A DNA stretch of 64,000 nt from Massilia frigida (lineage in GTDB: Bacteria > Pseudomonadota > Gammaproteobacteria > Burkholderiales > Burkholderiaceae_D), in NCBI RefSeq assembly GCF_011682175.1, contig NZ_WHJG01000031.1, forward strand, positions 1 to 64,000, given 5' to 3'. Positions 43,597 through 52,095 of the stretch are shown in pieces (position 1 is the first letter of the stretch; each line of letters opens with the position of its first letter). The position numbers and the translations under genes are program-made. Under the pieces are notes generated by a model. It was not told the origin of the DNA. It saw only the letters and a list, made by a program, of their open reading frames with translations, and searched no databases.

Positions 43597-44811
43597 ATGA
43601 AACCGAACACCGAACACGCAGGCGATATCTCGTCCGGCATGGTGCTGCTGCTGGCCGTCGCCGCCGGCCTGATCGTGGCCAATCTGTATTACGCGCAAAC
43701 GCTGGTGGGGCCGATCAGCCGCGCCACCGGCCTGTCCGCCGGGGCCGCCGGCCTGATCGTCACCCTCACCCAGATCGGCTACACCGTCGGCCTGCTGTTC
43801 ATCGTGCCGCTGGGCGACGTGCTGGAAAACCGCCGCCTGGTGATCGGCGCGCTGCTGCTCACCGCCATCGCCCTGCTCAGCGCGGCCTTCAGTACCACCG
43901 GCTGGGTGTTCCTGGCGGCGGCGCTAGCCATTGGCCTGGGTTCCGTGGCCGCGCAAATCCTGGTCCCGATCGCCGCCCACCTGTCGCGCGAAGCGACGCG
44001 CGGGAAGGTGGTGGGCAATGTGGTCAGCGGGCTGCTGCTGGGCATCATGCTGGCGCGCCCGGTCGCCAGCCTGGTGGCCGACGCCAGCAACTGGCATGTG
44101 GTGTTCGGCGGCGCCGCCGTGCTGATCCTGGTGCTGGCCGCCGTGCTGCGCGTGAAATTGCCGCAACGCATGCCGACCTCGTCGCTGCCCTACGCGCGCC
44201 TGATCGGCTCCATGTGGACCCTGTTCAAGACCACGCCGCTGCTGCGCCGCCGCGCCGCGTATCAGGCTGGCTTGTTCGGCGCGTTCAGCCTGTTCTGGAC
44301 GGTGACGCCGATGATGTTGGCTGGCCCGCAATTCCAACTGTCGCAGACGGGCATCGCGATCTTTGCGCTGGTCGGCATGGCCGGCGCGATCGCCTCGCCG
44401 ATCGCCGGGCGCCTGGCCGATGCCGGCAAAACCCTGCCGGCCACCGGGGTGGCATTGACGCTCGGGGTGATTGCCTTTGCCCTGCCCTTGCTCATTCCGG
44501 CTTCGCGCGACGTGGCGCTGGCGGTGCTGGTGCTCGCTTCGATCATCCTGGACATGGGCGTGGCAGCCAGCCTGGTGCTCGGCCAGCGCGCGATTTTCAG
44601 CATGGCGCCCGAGATGCGCAGCCGCCTGAACTCGGTGTATATCGCGCTGTTTTTTGCCGGCGGCGCGCTCGGATCGGCGCTCGGCGGGTGGGTGTTCGCC
44701 GCCTATGGCTGGCACGCCGTGTTGCTGGCGGGGATGGCTTTTCCAGCGCTGGGGCTGGGCTTGTGGCTGTCGGAACTGCGGCCGCTCGCGCTCGCCGAAA
44801 CGGGCAAATGA
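43597..44811 (+). CDS. MFS efflux transporter
   Basis: This 404-aa protein has about 12 predicted transmembrane helices. The drug:proton antiporter-type loop 2-3 motif is seen as PLGDVLENRRLVIGALLLTA. Similar to YdhP/Bcr-like or sugar-efflux-type exporters; substrate unknown. It is controlled in all likelihood by the divergent LysR gene. Confidence 0.9.
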   Translation: MKPNTEHAGDISSGMVLLLAVAAGLIVANLYYAQTLVGPISRATGLSAGAAGLIVTLTQIGYTVGLLFIVPLGDVLENRRLVIGALLLTAIALLSAAFSTTGWVFLAAALAIGLGSVAAQILVPIAAHLSREATRGKVVGNVVSGLLLGIMLARPVASLVADASNWHVVFGGAAVLILVLAAVLRVKLPQRMPTSSLPYARLIGSMWTLFKTTPLLRRRAAYQAGLFGAFSLFWTVTPMMLAGPQFQLSQTGIAIFALVGMAGAIASPIAGRLADAGKTLPATGVALTLGVIAFALPLLIPASRDVALAVLVLASIILDMGVAASLVLGQRAIFSMAPEMRSRLNSVYIALFFAGGALGSALGGWVFAAYGWHAVLLAGMAFPALGLGLWLSELRPLALAETGK

Positions 44812-44978
44812 CCCATGGCCTACCACAAACCTTGCGCGCAGGCGAGCTAGCGCGATAGACGCAGATCGCGTCGCGTGCGCGCCAGAGGCCTACGCTGCGG
44901 GAGTACGCCGCCTTTGTTCCTGCGGCGACAGGCTAGTCCGGTGGCCTCAACACCGGGCACCAGTCCCCCTCCCCCGTA

Positions 44979-45968
44979 TCAGTTGGCCGCCGGCGTGACG
45001 TGGTCGTTCATGTACGGCATCGGCACCCAGCGATAGCCGTTGCCATCGGCGCGCAGGTGGCCCACCCCCGGGAAGGCGATGTGGTCGCCCGCCACCCAGT
45101 ATTTCTCCCTGGCCGCTTCGGCAAACGCGCGCTTGCGCTCGGCCGCTGCCGCCACCGGATCGACATCGAACACGATGGTGACCGCCGGGTCCGGCAACTG
45201 CACTTCGGCCACGTGCAGCAAATCGCCCCAGAACACCAGCTTCTCGCCGCCGCTTTCCAGTGCGTAAAAACTGTGTCCCGGCGTATGGCCGTAGCTCGGC
45301 ACCGAGCGCAGGCCGGGAGCGAGCTGGGTAGCGCCGTCGAAGGCCTTGACCTTGCCGGCATCGACATACGGTTTCACCTTCATCAGCGCTTCGTCGAAGT
45401 TCTTGCGCTTGCTGTCGGGCGCCTTGGCGCGCTTGACGGCGCTCATCCAGTAGTCCAGCTCGCGCGCATCGAGGTGCAGCGTGGCGTTGGGAAACACCAT
45501 GCGCTTGCCATCCATCAGCCCACCCGTGTGGTCGGTATGGATATGCGTGATCAGGATATCGGTGATCTGCCCGGGCTGGTAGCCGACCGCCTTCAGGGAG
45601 TCCACCAGTTTGTTCAGCGTCGGGCCGTACAGCTCGCCGCTGCCGGTGTCGACCAGCACCAGCCGCTTGCCGCTCTCGATCAGGTAGGCATTCACGGAAG
45701 CATGGACATGCGTGGATTGGAAGGTTGCCGCCAGGCTTGATGCGACCTGCCCGGGCGCCGCGTTGGTCAGCAGGTCGCCGGGCGGAATCGCCAGGGTGCC
45801 GTCGGACAAGGCCGTCACGTTCACGGTGCCCACCTTGAAATGGTAATAGCCGGCCTGGGCCTTCGTCATCTTGCTCACTGGTGCGCTCTGGGCCATGGCG
45901 TGCGGCGCCAGCGTGCCGAACGCAAGGAGAGCGGCGGCGATATAGGCGGTCATGGTGTTTCTGTTCAT
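44979..45968 (-). CDS. Exported MBL-fold metallo-hydrolase
   Basis: This 329-aa protein has a clear Sec signal peptide (TAYIAAALLAFGTLAPHAMA|QS). The metal motif HIHTDHTGG is followed by SYGHTPGHSFY and FWGDLLHVAE, as in exported lactonase-like MBL enzymes (MlrB/quorum-quenching style). Predicted periplasmic. Divergent from a LysR gene at 46072 that may control it. Substrate unproven. Confidence 0.88.
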   Translation of the reverse strand: MNRNTMTAYIAAALLAFGTLAPHAMAQSAPVSKMTKAQAGYYHFKVGTVNVTALSDGTLAIPPGDLLTNAAPGQVASSLAATFQSTHVHASVNAYLIESGKRLVLVDTGSGELYGPTLNKLVDSLKAVGYQPGQITDILITHIHTDHTGGLMDGKRMVFPNATLHLDARELDYWMSAVKRAKAPDSKRKNFDEALMKVKPYVDAGKVKAFDGATQLAPGLRSVPSYGHTPGHSFYALESGGEKLVFWGDLLHVAEVQLPDPAVTIVFDVDPVAAAAERKRAFAEAAREKYWVAGDHIAFPGVGHLRADGNGYRWVPMPYMNDHVTPAAN

Positions 45969-46071
45969 GGTGCATCCTTGAAAGTATCGAAGCGATCGAT
46001 TATATTTATTTCACTTTCATTGATACATGGGCTAAAAATACAATGTCTCTCTTCGCAGCGTTGATAATCCG

Positions 46072-46965
46072 ATGATCGACAATATCCTCGACCTCAGCAT
46101 TTTCGCGCGGGTGGTGCAGACCGGCAGCATGACCGACGCCGCCGGCGAACTCGACTTGTCGCTGGCGGTGGTCAGCAAGCGCATGGCGGCGCTGGAAGAC
46201 CGGCTCGGCGTGCGCCTGCTTAACCGCACCACGCGCAAGCAAGCGCTCACACAGGAAGGCGCGCGCTTCCACCAGCGCTGCATCCGCATCCTGGCCGAGG
46301 TGCAGGATGCCGAGGCCGACATGACCGACAGCCGCACCAGCATCGCCGGCCTGCTGCGGGTGGGCGCGCCGCGCGGCTTCGGGCGCCGTTACCTGAGCGG
46401 CATCGTGGCCGCCTTCCAGCGCCAGCATCCGGCCCTGTGCATCGAACTGAGCCTGGACGACGCCTTCGTCGACCTGGTCGAGTCGTCCATCGACGTGGCC
46501 CTGCGCTTCGGCAACCTGAACGATTCGAGCATGATCGCGCGGCCCATCGCCACCGGCAACCGCATCATGTGCGCCTCGCCCGGCTACATCGAACGGCACG
46601 GCGAGCCGCTCGTGCCGGACGAGCTGGTGCGGCACGCCTGCATCGTGTACCGCGCCGATTCGACCCGGCATTGGGTAGTCGAGCGCGATGGCAAGCCGGT
46701 GACGGCGGCTATCACGCCCACTTTCTTCTGCAACGATGGCGATGCCGCCCAGGCCATCGCGCGCGAAGGCGGCGGTATTTTCTACAAAGCGCTGTGGGAT
46801 GTAAGCGCCGACCTGGACAACGGCTCGCTGGTGCGCGTGCTCAAGGACTACAGCGCGCCGGGCGAGCCGCTGCAAGTGGTGTACCCGCACGCGCTGCACC
46901 TGTCGCCGCGCGTGCGCCAGTTCGCCGACTTCGCCATCGAACGGCTGCGCGCGGAGCTGCCCTGA
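46072..46965 (+). CDS. LysR-family transcriptional regulator
   Basis: This 297-aa LTTR has HTH segment LDLSIFARVVQTGSMTDAAGELDLSLAVVSKRMAALEDRLGVRLL and a standard effector domain. It is divergent from the MBL-fold gene with about 100 bp between start codons, the usual arrangement of an LTTR with its target. Confidence 0.9.
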   Translation: MIDNILDLSIFARVVQTGSMTDAAGELDLSLAVVSKRMAALEDRLGVRLLNRTTRKQALTQEGARFHQRCIRILAEVQDAEADMTDSRTSIAGLLRVGAPRGFGRRYLSGIVAAFQRQHPALCIELSLDDAFVDLVESSIDVALRFGNLNDSSMIARPIATGNRIMCASPGYIERHGEPLVPDELVRHACIVYRADSTRHWVVERDGKPVTAAITPTFFCNDGDAAQAIAREGGGIFYKALWDVSADLDNGSLVRVLKDYSAPGEPLQVVYPHALHLSPRVRQFADFAIERLRAELP

Positions 46966-47117
46966 GGCGGCCTGGCGCAAGCCGGGCGGTGCTTGCGGCG
47001 CGGCCTGTGCCCGGCCATCTTGATTATTTGCCAAGCCGTGCGGGTAGAATGCATGAACGGCAAGCGCGTCGATGCGCGCCCGCGCGTCCAATCCATCTTC
47101 TTTAATGAAAGCATGCC

Positions 47118-47531
47118 ATGCGCACTCTCCTCAGCTGTTCCCTGCTTGTCGCGGCGGCCTTGGCCGGAAGCGCCTGCGCGCGTGCCGCCGCGCCGCCCGC
47201 CGCCAACGAGCAGGCCAATCTGGAGCGCGATGCCCAAGGCAAGGTCGATACCGACGCCATGTTCGCCTTCATGCGGGCCCGCAGCGCGAGCAAGGGCCAG
47301 GCGCTGAGCGACAAGAAGGTGGCGTGTTACGGCATACCGCGCGCGCAGTTCCTGGCGGCGGTCGATGCCTCGCTCGTGACCTGCTATGCGCAGATCGCGC
47401 CGCAGCACAGGCCGCGCATCCTGCCCGAAAATGCCATTCCCGCAGTCGGCCTGTGCGCGCGCAAGGCGCTGCTGGCAGGACTGAAACTGGACCCGGACAC
47501 GGCTAACGCCTGCATCGCCACGTCAGATTAA
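47118..47531 (+). CDS. Small exported protein of unknown function
   Basis: This 137-aa protein has a signal peptide ending near GSACARAA. The mature part has several Cys residues (VACYGIP, VTCYAQIAP, GLCARK, NACIATSD) that could form two disulfides. No family recognised. A perfect hairpin follows its stop. Confidence 0.65.
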   Translation: MRTLLSCSLLVAAALAGSACARAAAPPAANEQANLERDAQGKVDTDAMFAFMRARSASKGQALSDKKVACYGIPRAQFLAAVDASLVTCYAQIAPQHRPRILPENAIPAVGLCARKALLAGLKLDPDTANACIATSD

Positions 47532-47539
47532 GCCGCCTC

Positions 47540-47561
47540 CCGGCCGACGCCAATCGGCCGG
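47540..47561 (+). terminator. Stem-loop after the 47118 gene
   Basis: CCGGCCGA (47540-47547) and TCGGCCGG (47554-47561) are exact reverse complements around the loop CGCCAA, 9 nt after the stop codon. No T-run follows. Confidence 0.55.
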
Positions 47562-47757
47562 CGTGCTCAAGGAAAGCGCAAGCAATGACGATAACACGCC
47601 AGGCGGCGCTGCGGCCGGATGTTGCAAATTTGGCCTCGCCATCAACATTTGTCACAAGATTGAAACTATTGTCATGCATACTATTTGTTGCCATGAGCTT
47701 GAAATCAGAAGTCAATTTCCTGCCATCACCGCTCTCTGATCGACCAGTGCACAAATG

Positions 47758-47778
47758 GGTGCCGGCCCACCCGGCACC
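47758..47778 (+). terminator. Stem-loop upstream of the 47810 gene
   Basis: GGTGCCGG (47758-47765) and CCGGCACC (47771-47778) flank the loop CCCAC; TTCCCTT follows. It lies about 20 nt before the ribosome binding site of the next gene, so it is either a terminator of an upstream transcript or a 5'-UTR structure. The rest of the 278-bp gap (47532-47809) shows no gene. Confidence 0.5.
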
Positions 47779-47809
47779 TTCCCTTGAGGTATGAAACAGG
47801 AGAAGTAAA

Positions 47810-48292
47810 TTGACCAAATTACTCTTTGCTCTGCTTTTGTTGTCCCAGTCGCTGTGCGCATTCGCTTCCGAGCAGTCCAGCTGCACGGCGAACAAGGGGG
47901 CCTATATCACCGGCACCGTGATCAGCGCGCCCAAGTTCGCGGCCGCATCGAGCACCATCGACGGCGTGAAACTGTCGCACACCCGCCTGAACCTGCGTGC
48001 CGACCAGGATGGCAAGACCTACGATGTGGCCATGGATAATGTGTACGCCATCGACTACGTGAAAAACGCATCCACCATGCCGACCTCGCTCGCCGCCATC
48101 AAGGTCAACGACCGGCTCGGCCTGTGCGGCAAAAAATACACCAGCGGCACCGGCATCCACTGGGTGCACAGCAATTGCGGCGACGTGCCCAGCAGCTCGG
48201 CGCCGAACGGCTGGGTGAAAGTGATTGCGGCTTCCGGTTCGGTCAGCGCCAGCAAAATGCGCAGCCAGAACTATTGCTACCTCTGGGATTGA
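47810..48292 (+). CDS. Small exported protein of unknown function
   Basis: This 160-aa protein starts at TTG (47810) with AGGAG 7 nt upstream. It has a short signal peptide (LLFALLLLSQSLCAFA|SE) and a mature domain with four or more Cys. The middle is beta-rich (YDVAMDNVYAIDYV) and includes GIHWVHSNCGD. No family recognised with confidence. Confidence 0.7.
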   Translation: MTKLLFALLLLSQSLCAFASEQSSCTANKGAYITGTVISAPKFAAASSTIDGVKLSHTRLNLRADQDGKTYDVAMDNVYAIDYVKNASTMPTSLAAIKVNDRLGLCGKKYTSGTGIHWVHSNCGDVPSSSAPNGWVKVIAASGSVSASKMRSQNYCYLWD

Positions 48293-48355
48293 AGTACCAA
48301 CCCGCTGGCGCCGTGCGGACCGTTCCGCATGGCGCCGGCATCGTCGAGTGAGCTG

Positions 48356-49237
48356 ATGAATGCACGCCTGCCCCTGTTGATCTGTCTCGGCCTCGGCGCC
48401 GCCAGCCTCGGCGTCTGGCTGGCCACCGGCATGCCGGCTGACAACGCCGCAACGCCGGTGGCGGCCGCCCGCCCCGCAGCGACCACGCCGGCCCAGCCGC
48501 GCTGGTTTGCGGCGCTGCCCGAGGCGGGCGCTGCGCGTCCGGGACCGGGCATGCTGGCCGATAAAAAGGCCACCGTCTACGGCCGCAACGGCCGCATCGT
48601 CGACCTTGGCGGCTTGAGCATCGCCCAGTACATCGGCACGCGCATCGCGGCCGCGCGTAGCGGCGACGCCAGGGCCGCCTACGATGTGTACCAGGCCGTA
48701 TCGGTATGCGCAGCCAACGACGATCCGGTGGCCGACTACAACGATCCGGCCGACCTGGCCGCCTTCCAGCGCGAGCGCAAGGAGCTCACCGCATTGTGCG
48801 CCGGCATGTCGCCGGCCCAGGTACAGGAACGGCTGGGCTTTCTGAACCTGGCGGCACGCTCGGGCAACAAGGCGGCGCAGATCGATGTGTACATGGAAGG
48901 CCCGTACGGACGCAGCGTGGACCTGACGCAAAACCCCGACGACCCCATCGTCAATCAATGGAAAGACGATGCGCTGGCTTACCTGAAACAGGCCGGCGAC
49001 CAGTGCGACCATTTTGCGCTGGCCTTGCTGTCGACCGTGTACGACGCCGGCCAGATCACGGCGCGCGACTTGCGCACCTCGATGGCCTACAGCATTGCCG
49101 CCGCCATACCGCGCCAGCGGCCGGTGACCCAGGAACAATTGCGCGACCGCTTTGGCGAGGGGTTGTCGGCCGACGATTTCTCCGGCGCGCTCGCGCTCGG
49201 GGAACAGCTGGGAAAACAGGCGTGCCCGGCGCGGTAG
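48356..49237 (+). CDS. Exported or membrane-anchored protein of unknown function, Sel1/TPR-like helical
   Basis: This 293-aa protein has an N-terminal hydrophobic helix (LPLLICLGLGAASLGVWLATG). A largely helical domain follows in which residues such as ARSGDARAAYDVYQA and AARSGNKAAQIDVY resemble divergent Sel1-like repeats. The start at 48356 (MNARLPLL) puts the helix at the N-terminus. Confidence 0.65.
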   Translation: MNARLPLLICLGLGAASLGVWLATGMPADNAATPVAAARPAATTPAQPRWFAALPEAGAARPGPGMLADKKATVYGRNGRIVDLGGLSIAQYIGTRIAAARSGDARAAYDVYQAVSVCAANDDPVADYNDPADLAAFQRERKELTALCAGMSPAQVQERLGFLNLAARSGNKAAQIDVYMEGPYGRSVDLTQNPDDPIVNQWKDDALAYLKQAGDQCDHFALALLSTVYDAGQITARDLRTSMAYSIAAAIPRQRPVTQEQLRDRFGEGLSADDFSGALALGEQLGKQACPAR

Positions 49238-49256
49238 CGCGCGTGCTGCCGCAGCG

Positions 49257-49577
49257 CTAGCGGCTGTCCTTGACCGAGATCTCGGCCAGCGTCTTGCCGT
49301 CGGCGCTCACCAGGCAGCGGGCCTGCAAGGTCGAGGCAATATTCATTTCGTTCTTGGCGGAGAATTTGAGCGTCACCTCCAGTTGCCCATTGGCGCCGTG
49401 CGTGACCGGGCTCGGTGCGTCGCTGACGTAGGAAATCGATTTGCTGTTGGTAGCGCGCGCCTCGATGGTGTCCATGCAGGTGCGGCGGGCGGCGGCCTCG
49501 AGCGGGTTTTCCGCTACGGCGCTCTTGCCGCAGGCCACAAGGGCCAACATGATTGGTAGCAGCTTCAGTATGTTCAT
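49257..49577 (-). CDS. Small lipoprotein of unknown function
   Basis: This 106-aa protein has a signal peptide ending in the lipobox LVAC (IMLALVACGKS), so it is predicted to be lipidated. The mature part is beta-rich (LEVTLKFSAKNEM) with two further Cys. It lies tail to tail with the 48356 gene. Confidence 0.65.
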   Translation of the reverse strand: MNILKLLPIMLALVACGKSAVAENPLEAAARRTCMDTIEARATNSKSISYVSDAPSPVTHGANGQLEVTLKFSAKNEMNIASTLQARCLVSADGKTLAEISVKDSR

Positions 49578-49751
49578 CGTGTCCCCGTTAAATTGAAAAA
49601 ATCATACATGACCCTGCAAGCCGCCGGCAAGTCCCCGCCTTGCCCGCCGGCCCTGTGACGTAAAGACAATCACCACATGTGACGGAAAAGCACGTAGAAT
49701 TGCAATTTAATCAATCAAGATCAATTCAACAACCTTGAAAGTCCATTCTGT

Positions 49752-50219
49752 ATGAACCACGCCCTGATCCGCCGCCTGCTCGCCATCGCACTGACCACGG
49801 TTTTTGCGAGTGCACAAGCACAACAGCCCGAGGCGACGCCGCAGGAACTCGCCGACCTTGAGAGCGCCGCGCCAAATCTGGTCGCCGCTATCGAATGCAA
49901 AAGAAAGCTGGTCTATTCGGATGCGGTAAAGGCGTTCGTCAAGGATCCGAACAGCTTCGAGAACATTATCCTGCCGGCGCCCGTGAGCATTTTCGGACTC
50001 AGGACCGTGGTGATCGGTGTGACCGAAGACGATGGTAACGGGGGCGGCGGCTACGTTGCCAAGTTCAGCAACGTGTCGCTGAAAGAAGTCGCCAAGGCGG
50101 CCAGGGTCAAGGCGCCGTCCTATAAACGCGTCGTCAAGGGTGGCGGCATGATCGAAGTGGGCAGCGAAGACAATGAAACGGTCTACATCACCTGCGTGCG
50201 CGGCGCCAGCGACGACTGA
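49752..50219 (+). CDS. Small exported protein of unknown function
   Basis: This 155-aa protein has a clear signal peptide (LLAIALTTVFASAQA|QQ). The mature domain has two Cys and the conserved-looking KAFVKDPNSFENIILPAPVSIFG and a Gly-rich turn DDGNGGGGYVAKF. Its 3' end overlaps the convergent gluconokinase gene by 37 nt. Direct repeats TGTGACG (49654 and 49679 regions) lie upstream. Confidence 0.65.
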   Translation: MNHALIRRLLAIALTTVFASAQAQQPEATPQELADLESAAPNLVAAIECKRKLVYSDAVKAFVKDPNSFENIILPAPVSIFGLRTVVIGVTEDDGNGGGGYVAKFSNVSLKEVAKAARVKAPSYKRVVKGGGMIEVGSEDNETVYITCVRGASDD

Positions 50220-50734
50220 TGTCGCGCCCTCAGGCGCACGCCACGCCACCCCCGCCCGAGAATGCGCGCGAGCTGCTGCGCGGGCGCGATGCCGATGTCG
50301 AGGACCACGCCGGCTTCGTCGGCCTGCAGTGGTTCGAGGTCGCGCAACTGGCTCTCGAGCAGCGATGGCGGCATGTAGTGACCGGCGCGCGCGCGCATGC
50401 GCCCGGCGATCAGTTCGCGCGCACCGTCCAGGTGGACGAAGCGCAGCGCCGGATCGCCCTGGCGCAACAGGTCGCGGTAGCGCCGCTTGAGCGCCGAGCA
50501 CGACACGACCAGGCCGGCACCGCGTGCGCGGGCCTCGCCAATCTGCTCTTGCAGCGTTCCCAGCCAGCCGGCCCGGTCGTGATCGTCGAGCGCGATGCCG
50601 GCGGACATCTTGGCAACATTCGCGGCCGGATGAAACTGGTCGCCCTCCACAAACGGCACACCGAGCGCATGCGCCAGGGCTTGCCCGAGCGTGCTCTTGC
50701 CGCAACCGCTCACCCCCATCACCACCCAGCGCAT
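50183..50734 (-). CDS. gntK: Gluconokinase
   Basis: This 183-aa P-loop kinase has Walker A VMGVSGCGKST, EGDQFHPAANVAKMSAGIALDDHDRAGWL and SCSALKRRYRDLLR, all hallmarks of the GntK/IdnK family. It phosphorylates gluconate to 6-phosphogluconate. Start at 50734 gives the family N-terminus MRWVVMGVSG; an ATG at 50767 would add 11 residues. Neither has a strong ribosome site. The 3' end overlaps the convergent exported-protein gene by 37 nt, an unusual tail-to-tail overlap. Palindromic LacI-type operators lie upstream. Confidence 0.9.
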   Translation of the reverse strand: MRWVVMGVSGCGKSTLGQALAHALGVPFVEGDQFHPAANVAKMSAGIALDDHDRAGWLGTLQEQIGEARARGAGLVVSCSALKRRYRDLLRQGDPALRFVHLDGARELIAGRMRARAGHYMPPSLLESQLRDLEPLQADEAGVVLDIGIAPAQQLARILGRGWRGVRLRARHQSSLAPRTQVM

Positions 50735-50785
50735 CGCCTTGCCGTGCTTGCCGTCCGCATTGATCATTTTGCTGCCCAGGTAACA

Positions 50786-50797
50786 GTTAGCGCTAAC
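50786..50797. promoter_or_regulatory. Palindromic LacI-family-type operator GTTAGCGCTAAC
   Basis: A perfect 12-bp palindrome with central GCGC, 50 bp upstream of gntK. It resembles GntR/LacI-family operators that control gluconate genes. Confidence 0.6.
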
Positions 50798-50833
50798 ATA
50801 GCACTCAAAGTCTAGCGAAACGGGGGAATTTGT

Positions 50834-50843
50834 AAAGCGCTTT
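50834..50843. promoter_or_regulatory. Second palindrome AAAGCGCTTT upstream of gntK
   Basis: A perfect 10-bp palindrome with the central GC of LacI-family sites, centred 47 bp from the first palindrome. The two could be bound by one tetrameric repressor by looping. Confidence 0.5.
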
Positions 50844-50918
50844 TGCTCCCGAACGCAATTGCCGCCCTCCTTGTCCAGGCCAAACGCTGTCGCGATCTCC
50901 CTAGTTGTAAACAAATTC

Positions 50919-50927
50919 TGTGGATAA
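50919..50927 (-). promoter_or_regulatory. DnaA box 1 (TTATCCACA)
   Basis: Exact match to the strong E. coli-type DnaA box consensus on the - strand, copy 1 of the 130-bp repeat. Confidence 0.75.
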
Positions 50928-51048
50928 GTGTGTTAACAAGCGCCGCGTGAGCGCGCCAAGCCATTGCTTTTAAAGGGAAAACTACCCATTGCGTGCTTTT
51001 TTGGCAGTGTGGGCAGGCGAGCCATCACGGCAAGTTGCAAACAGAATC

Positions 51049-51057
51049 TGTGGATAA
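51049..51057 (-). promoter_or_regulatory. DnaA box 2 (TTATCCACA)
   Basis: Exact consensus match, 130 bp after box 1, in copy 2 of the repeat. Confidence 0.75.
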
Positions 51058-51178
51058 GTTTGTTAACAAGCTCGCCCGCCCTGCCCTAAGTCCTTGTTTA
51101 TGAACGAAAGAATGCCGCTGCGCGCTTTTCAGGCAGGGTGGGAAGAAGATGTTTCGAGTACAACTTGCAAACAGAAAC

Positions 51179-51187
51179 TGTGGATAA
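51179..51187 (-). promoter_or_regulatory. DnaA box 3 (TTATCCACA)
   Basis: Exact consensus match, 130 bp after box 2, in copy 3 of the repeat. Confidence 0.75.
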
Positions 51188-51270
51188 GTTTGTTAACAAG
51201 CCGGGCGCACGCGCGCTAAGTCCTTGCTTTCAAACACAAATATGCGCGTGCGTGCTTTTCGGGCAGCGCT

Positions 51271-52086
51271 TCAGTTTGCCAACTGCAAGGGCAACACCGG
51301 ACCGACTGTCATCCCGCCTGCCTTGATGGCGGCGTTGAGCGTATCGATGCGGTCCTGCATGGCCGGATGCGAGGCCGCGTGATGGGACAAGCCGGCGAAG
51401 GCTTGGTCCTCGTCCTTGAGGGCGGCAAACAGCTCGGTGGCGCCGCCGGCGTGGCCGTAGCGGCAGTTCAGGATGCGCAGGGCCGCGGCATCGGCGGCGG
51501 CTTCGCGCGTGCGCGAATAGCGCGCCTGCCCCAGCTGATTGACGGGCGCCAGCAGGTCGCTCAGGCCCGAGTCGCTCCCCGTCAACAGCGTCGATATTCC
51601 GAACAGCACGATGCCGCGTCCCATCGCCCGCAAATGGTCGCGCTGGGTGATGTGCGCCAGTTCGTGCGCCAGCACGAAGGCCAGCCCGTTCTCCGAGCGT
51701 ACCTGCCCCAGCAAGGCGCTGAAGACGATGATATTGCCGCCCGGGACCACCGCCGCGTTGGGCGTGTCCGACTTGGCCAGGCTGACCTTGGCCGGCAGGC
51801 GCAGGCCGGCGCAGCTGCGCATGCTGTCGACCAGGGCCTGCAGCTGCACCTGCTGCGCCTGTTCGGCGGGGGCGGTGTCCATCACCTGCGCCGGCAGCAG
51901 CGCATACAGGCGCGCCTCGCTTTCGTGGCTGAGCCGGTCGACCACGGCGTCGACCGCCAGCCCGAGCAGCCAGAACAGCAGCACCGTGCCCGCCAGCAGC
52001 CAGCCCGCGATGACGGCGAAGTCCTTCAAGGGGTGCTCGGTCGACACATTGTCGTTATGTTCGGGCAGCGAGGGCTGGTATCTCAT
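51271..52086 (-). CDS. M48-family membrane metalloprotease
   Basis: This 271-aa zinc protease has an N-terminal transmembrane helix (about 22-48) and the HELAH zinc motif at 141-145 with the following TQRDHLRAMGRG. The third ligand Glu is in SRTREAAADAAAL. The domain faces the periplasm or cytoplasm depending on topology. It is the last gene of a unit with two YbjQ-type genes and may act in envelope quality control. Confidence 0.88.
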   Translation of the reverse strand: MRYQPSLPEHNDNVSTEHPLKDFAVIAGWLLAGTVLLFWLLGLAVDAVVDRLSHESEARLYALLPAQVMDTAPAEQAQQVQLQALVDSMRSCAGLRLPAKVSLAKSDTPNAAVVPGGNIIVFSALLGQVRSENGLAFVLAHELAHITQRDHLRAMGRGIVLFGISTLLTGSDSGLSDLLAPVNQLGQARYSRTREAAADAAALRILNCRYGHAGGATELFAALKDEDQAFAGLSHHAASHPAMQDRIDTLNAAIKAGGMTVGPVLPLQLAN

Positions 52087-52095
52087 GGCGTGCTC

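Larger units (their letters stand above)
50903..51270. repeat. Three tandem 130-bp repeats, each with a perfect DnaA box
   Basis: Copies begin at about 50903, 51033 and 51163; the last ends at the stop of the M48 gene. Each starts TTGYAAACARA, followed by TGTGGATAA (DnaA box TTATCCACA on the - strand) at 50919-50927, 51049-51057 and 51179-51187, exactly 130 bp apart. GTTTGTTAACAAG, which contains the palindrome TTGTTAACAA (TGTTAACA in copy 1), comes next, then partly conserved CGCGCTAAGTCCTTG and GCGTGCTTTTCGGGCAG blocks. CAAAC and GTTTG flank the box as an inverted repeat in copies 2 and 3. No reading frame is conserved. Confidence 0.9.

Noticed and set aside
44812-44978. Gap between the MFS and MBL genes checked for genes or RNAs
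   Set aside because: No frame, hairpin with T-run or RNA-like structure was found.
47585-47794. A 69-codon + strand frame before the 47810 gene
   Set aside because: No ribosome site and it runs through a hairpin; the real downstream start is TTG at 47810.
50903-51270. 130-bp repeats considered as CRISPR repeats or tandem sRNA genes
   Set aside because: No repeat-spacer structure. No consistent promoter-terminator pair could be placed in each unit, so sRNA remains possible but unsupported.
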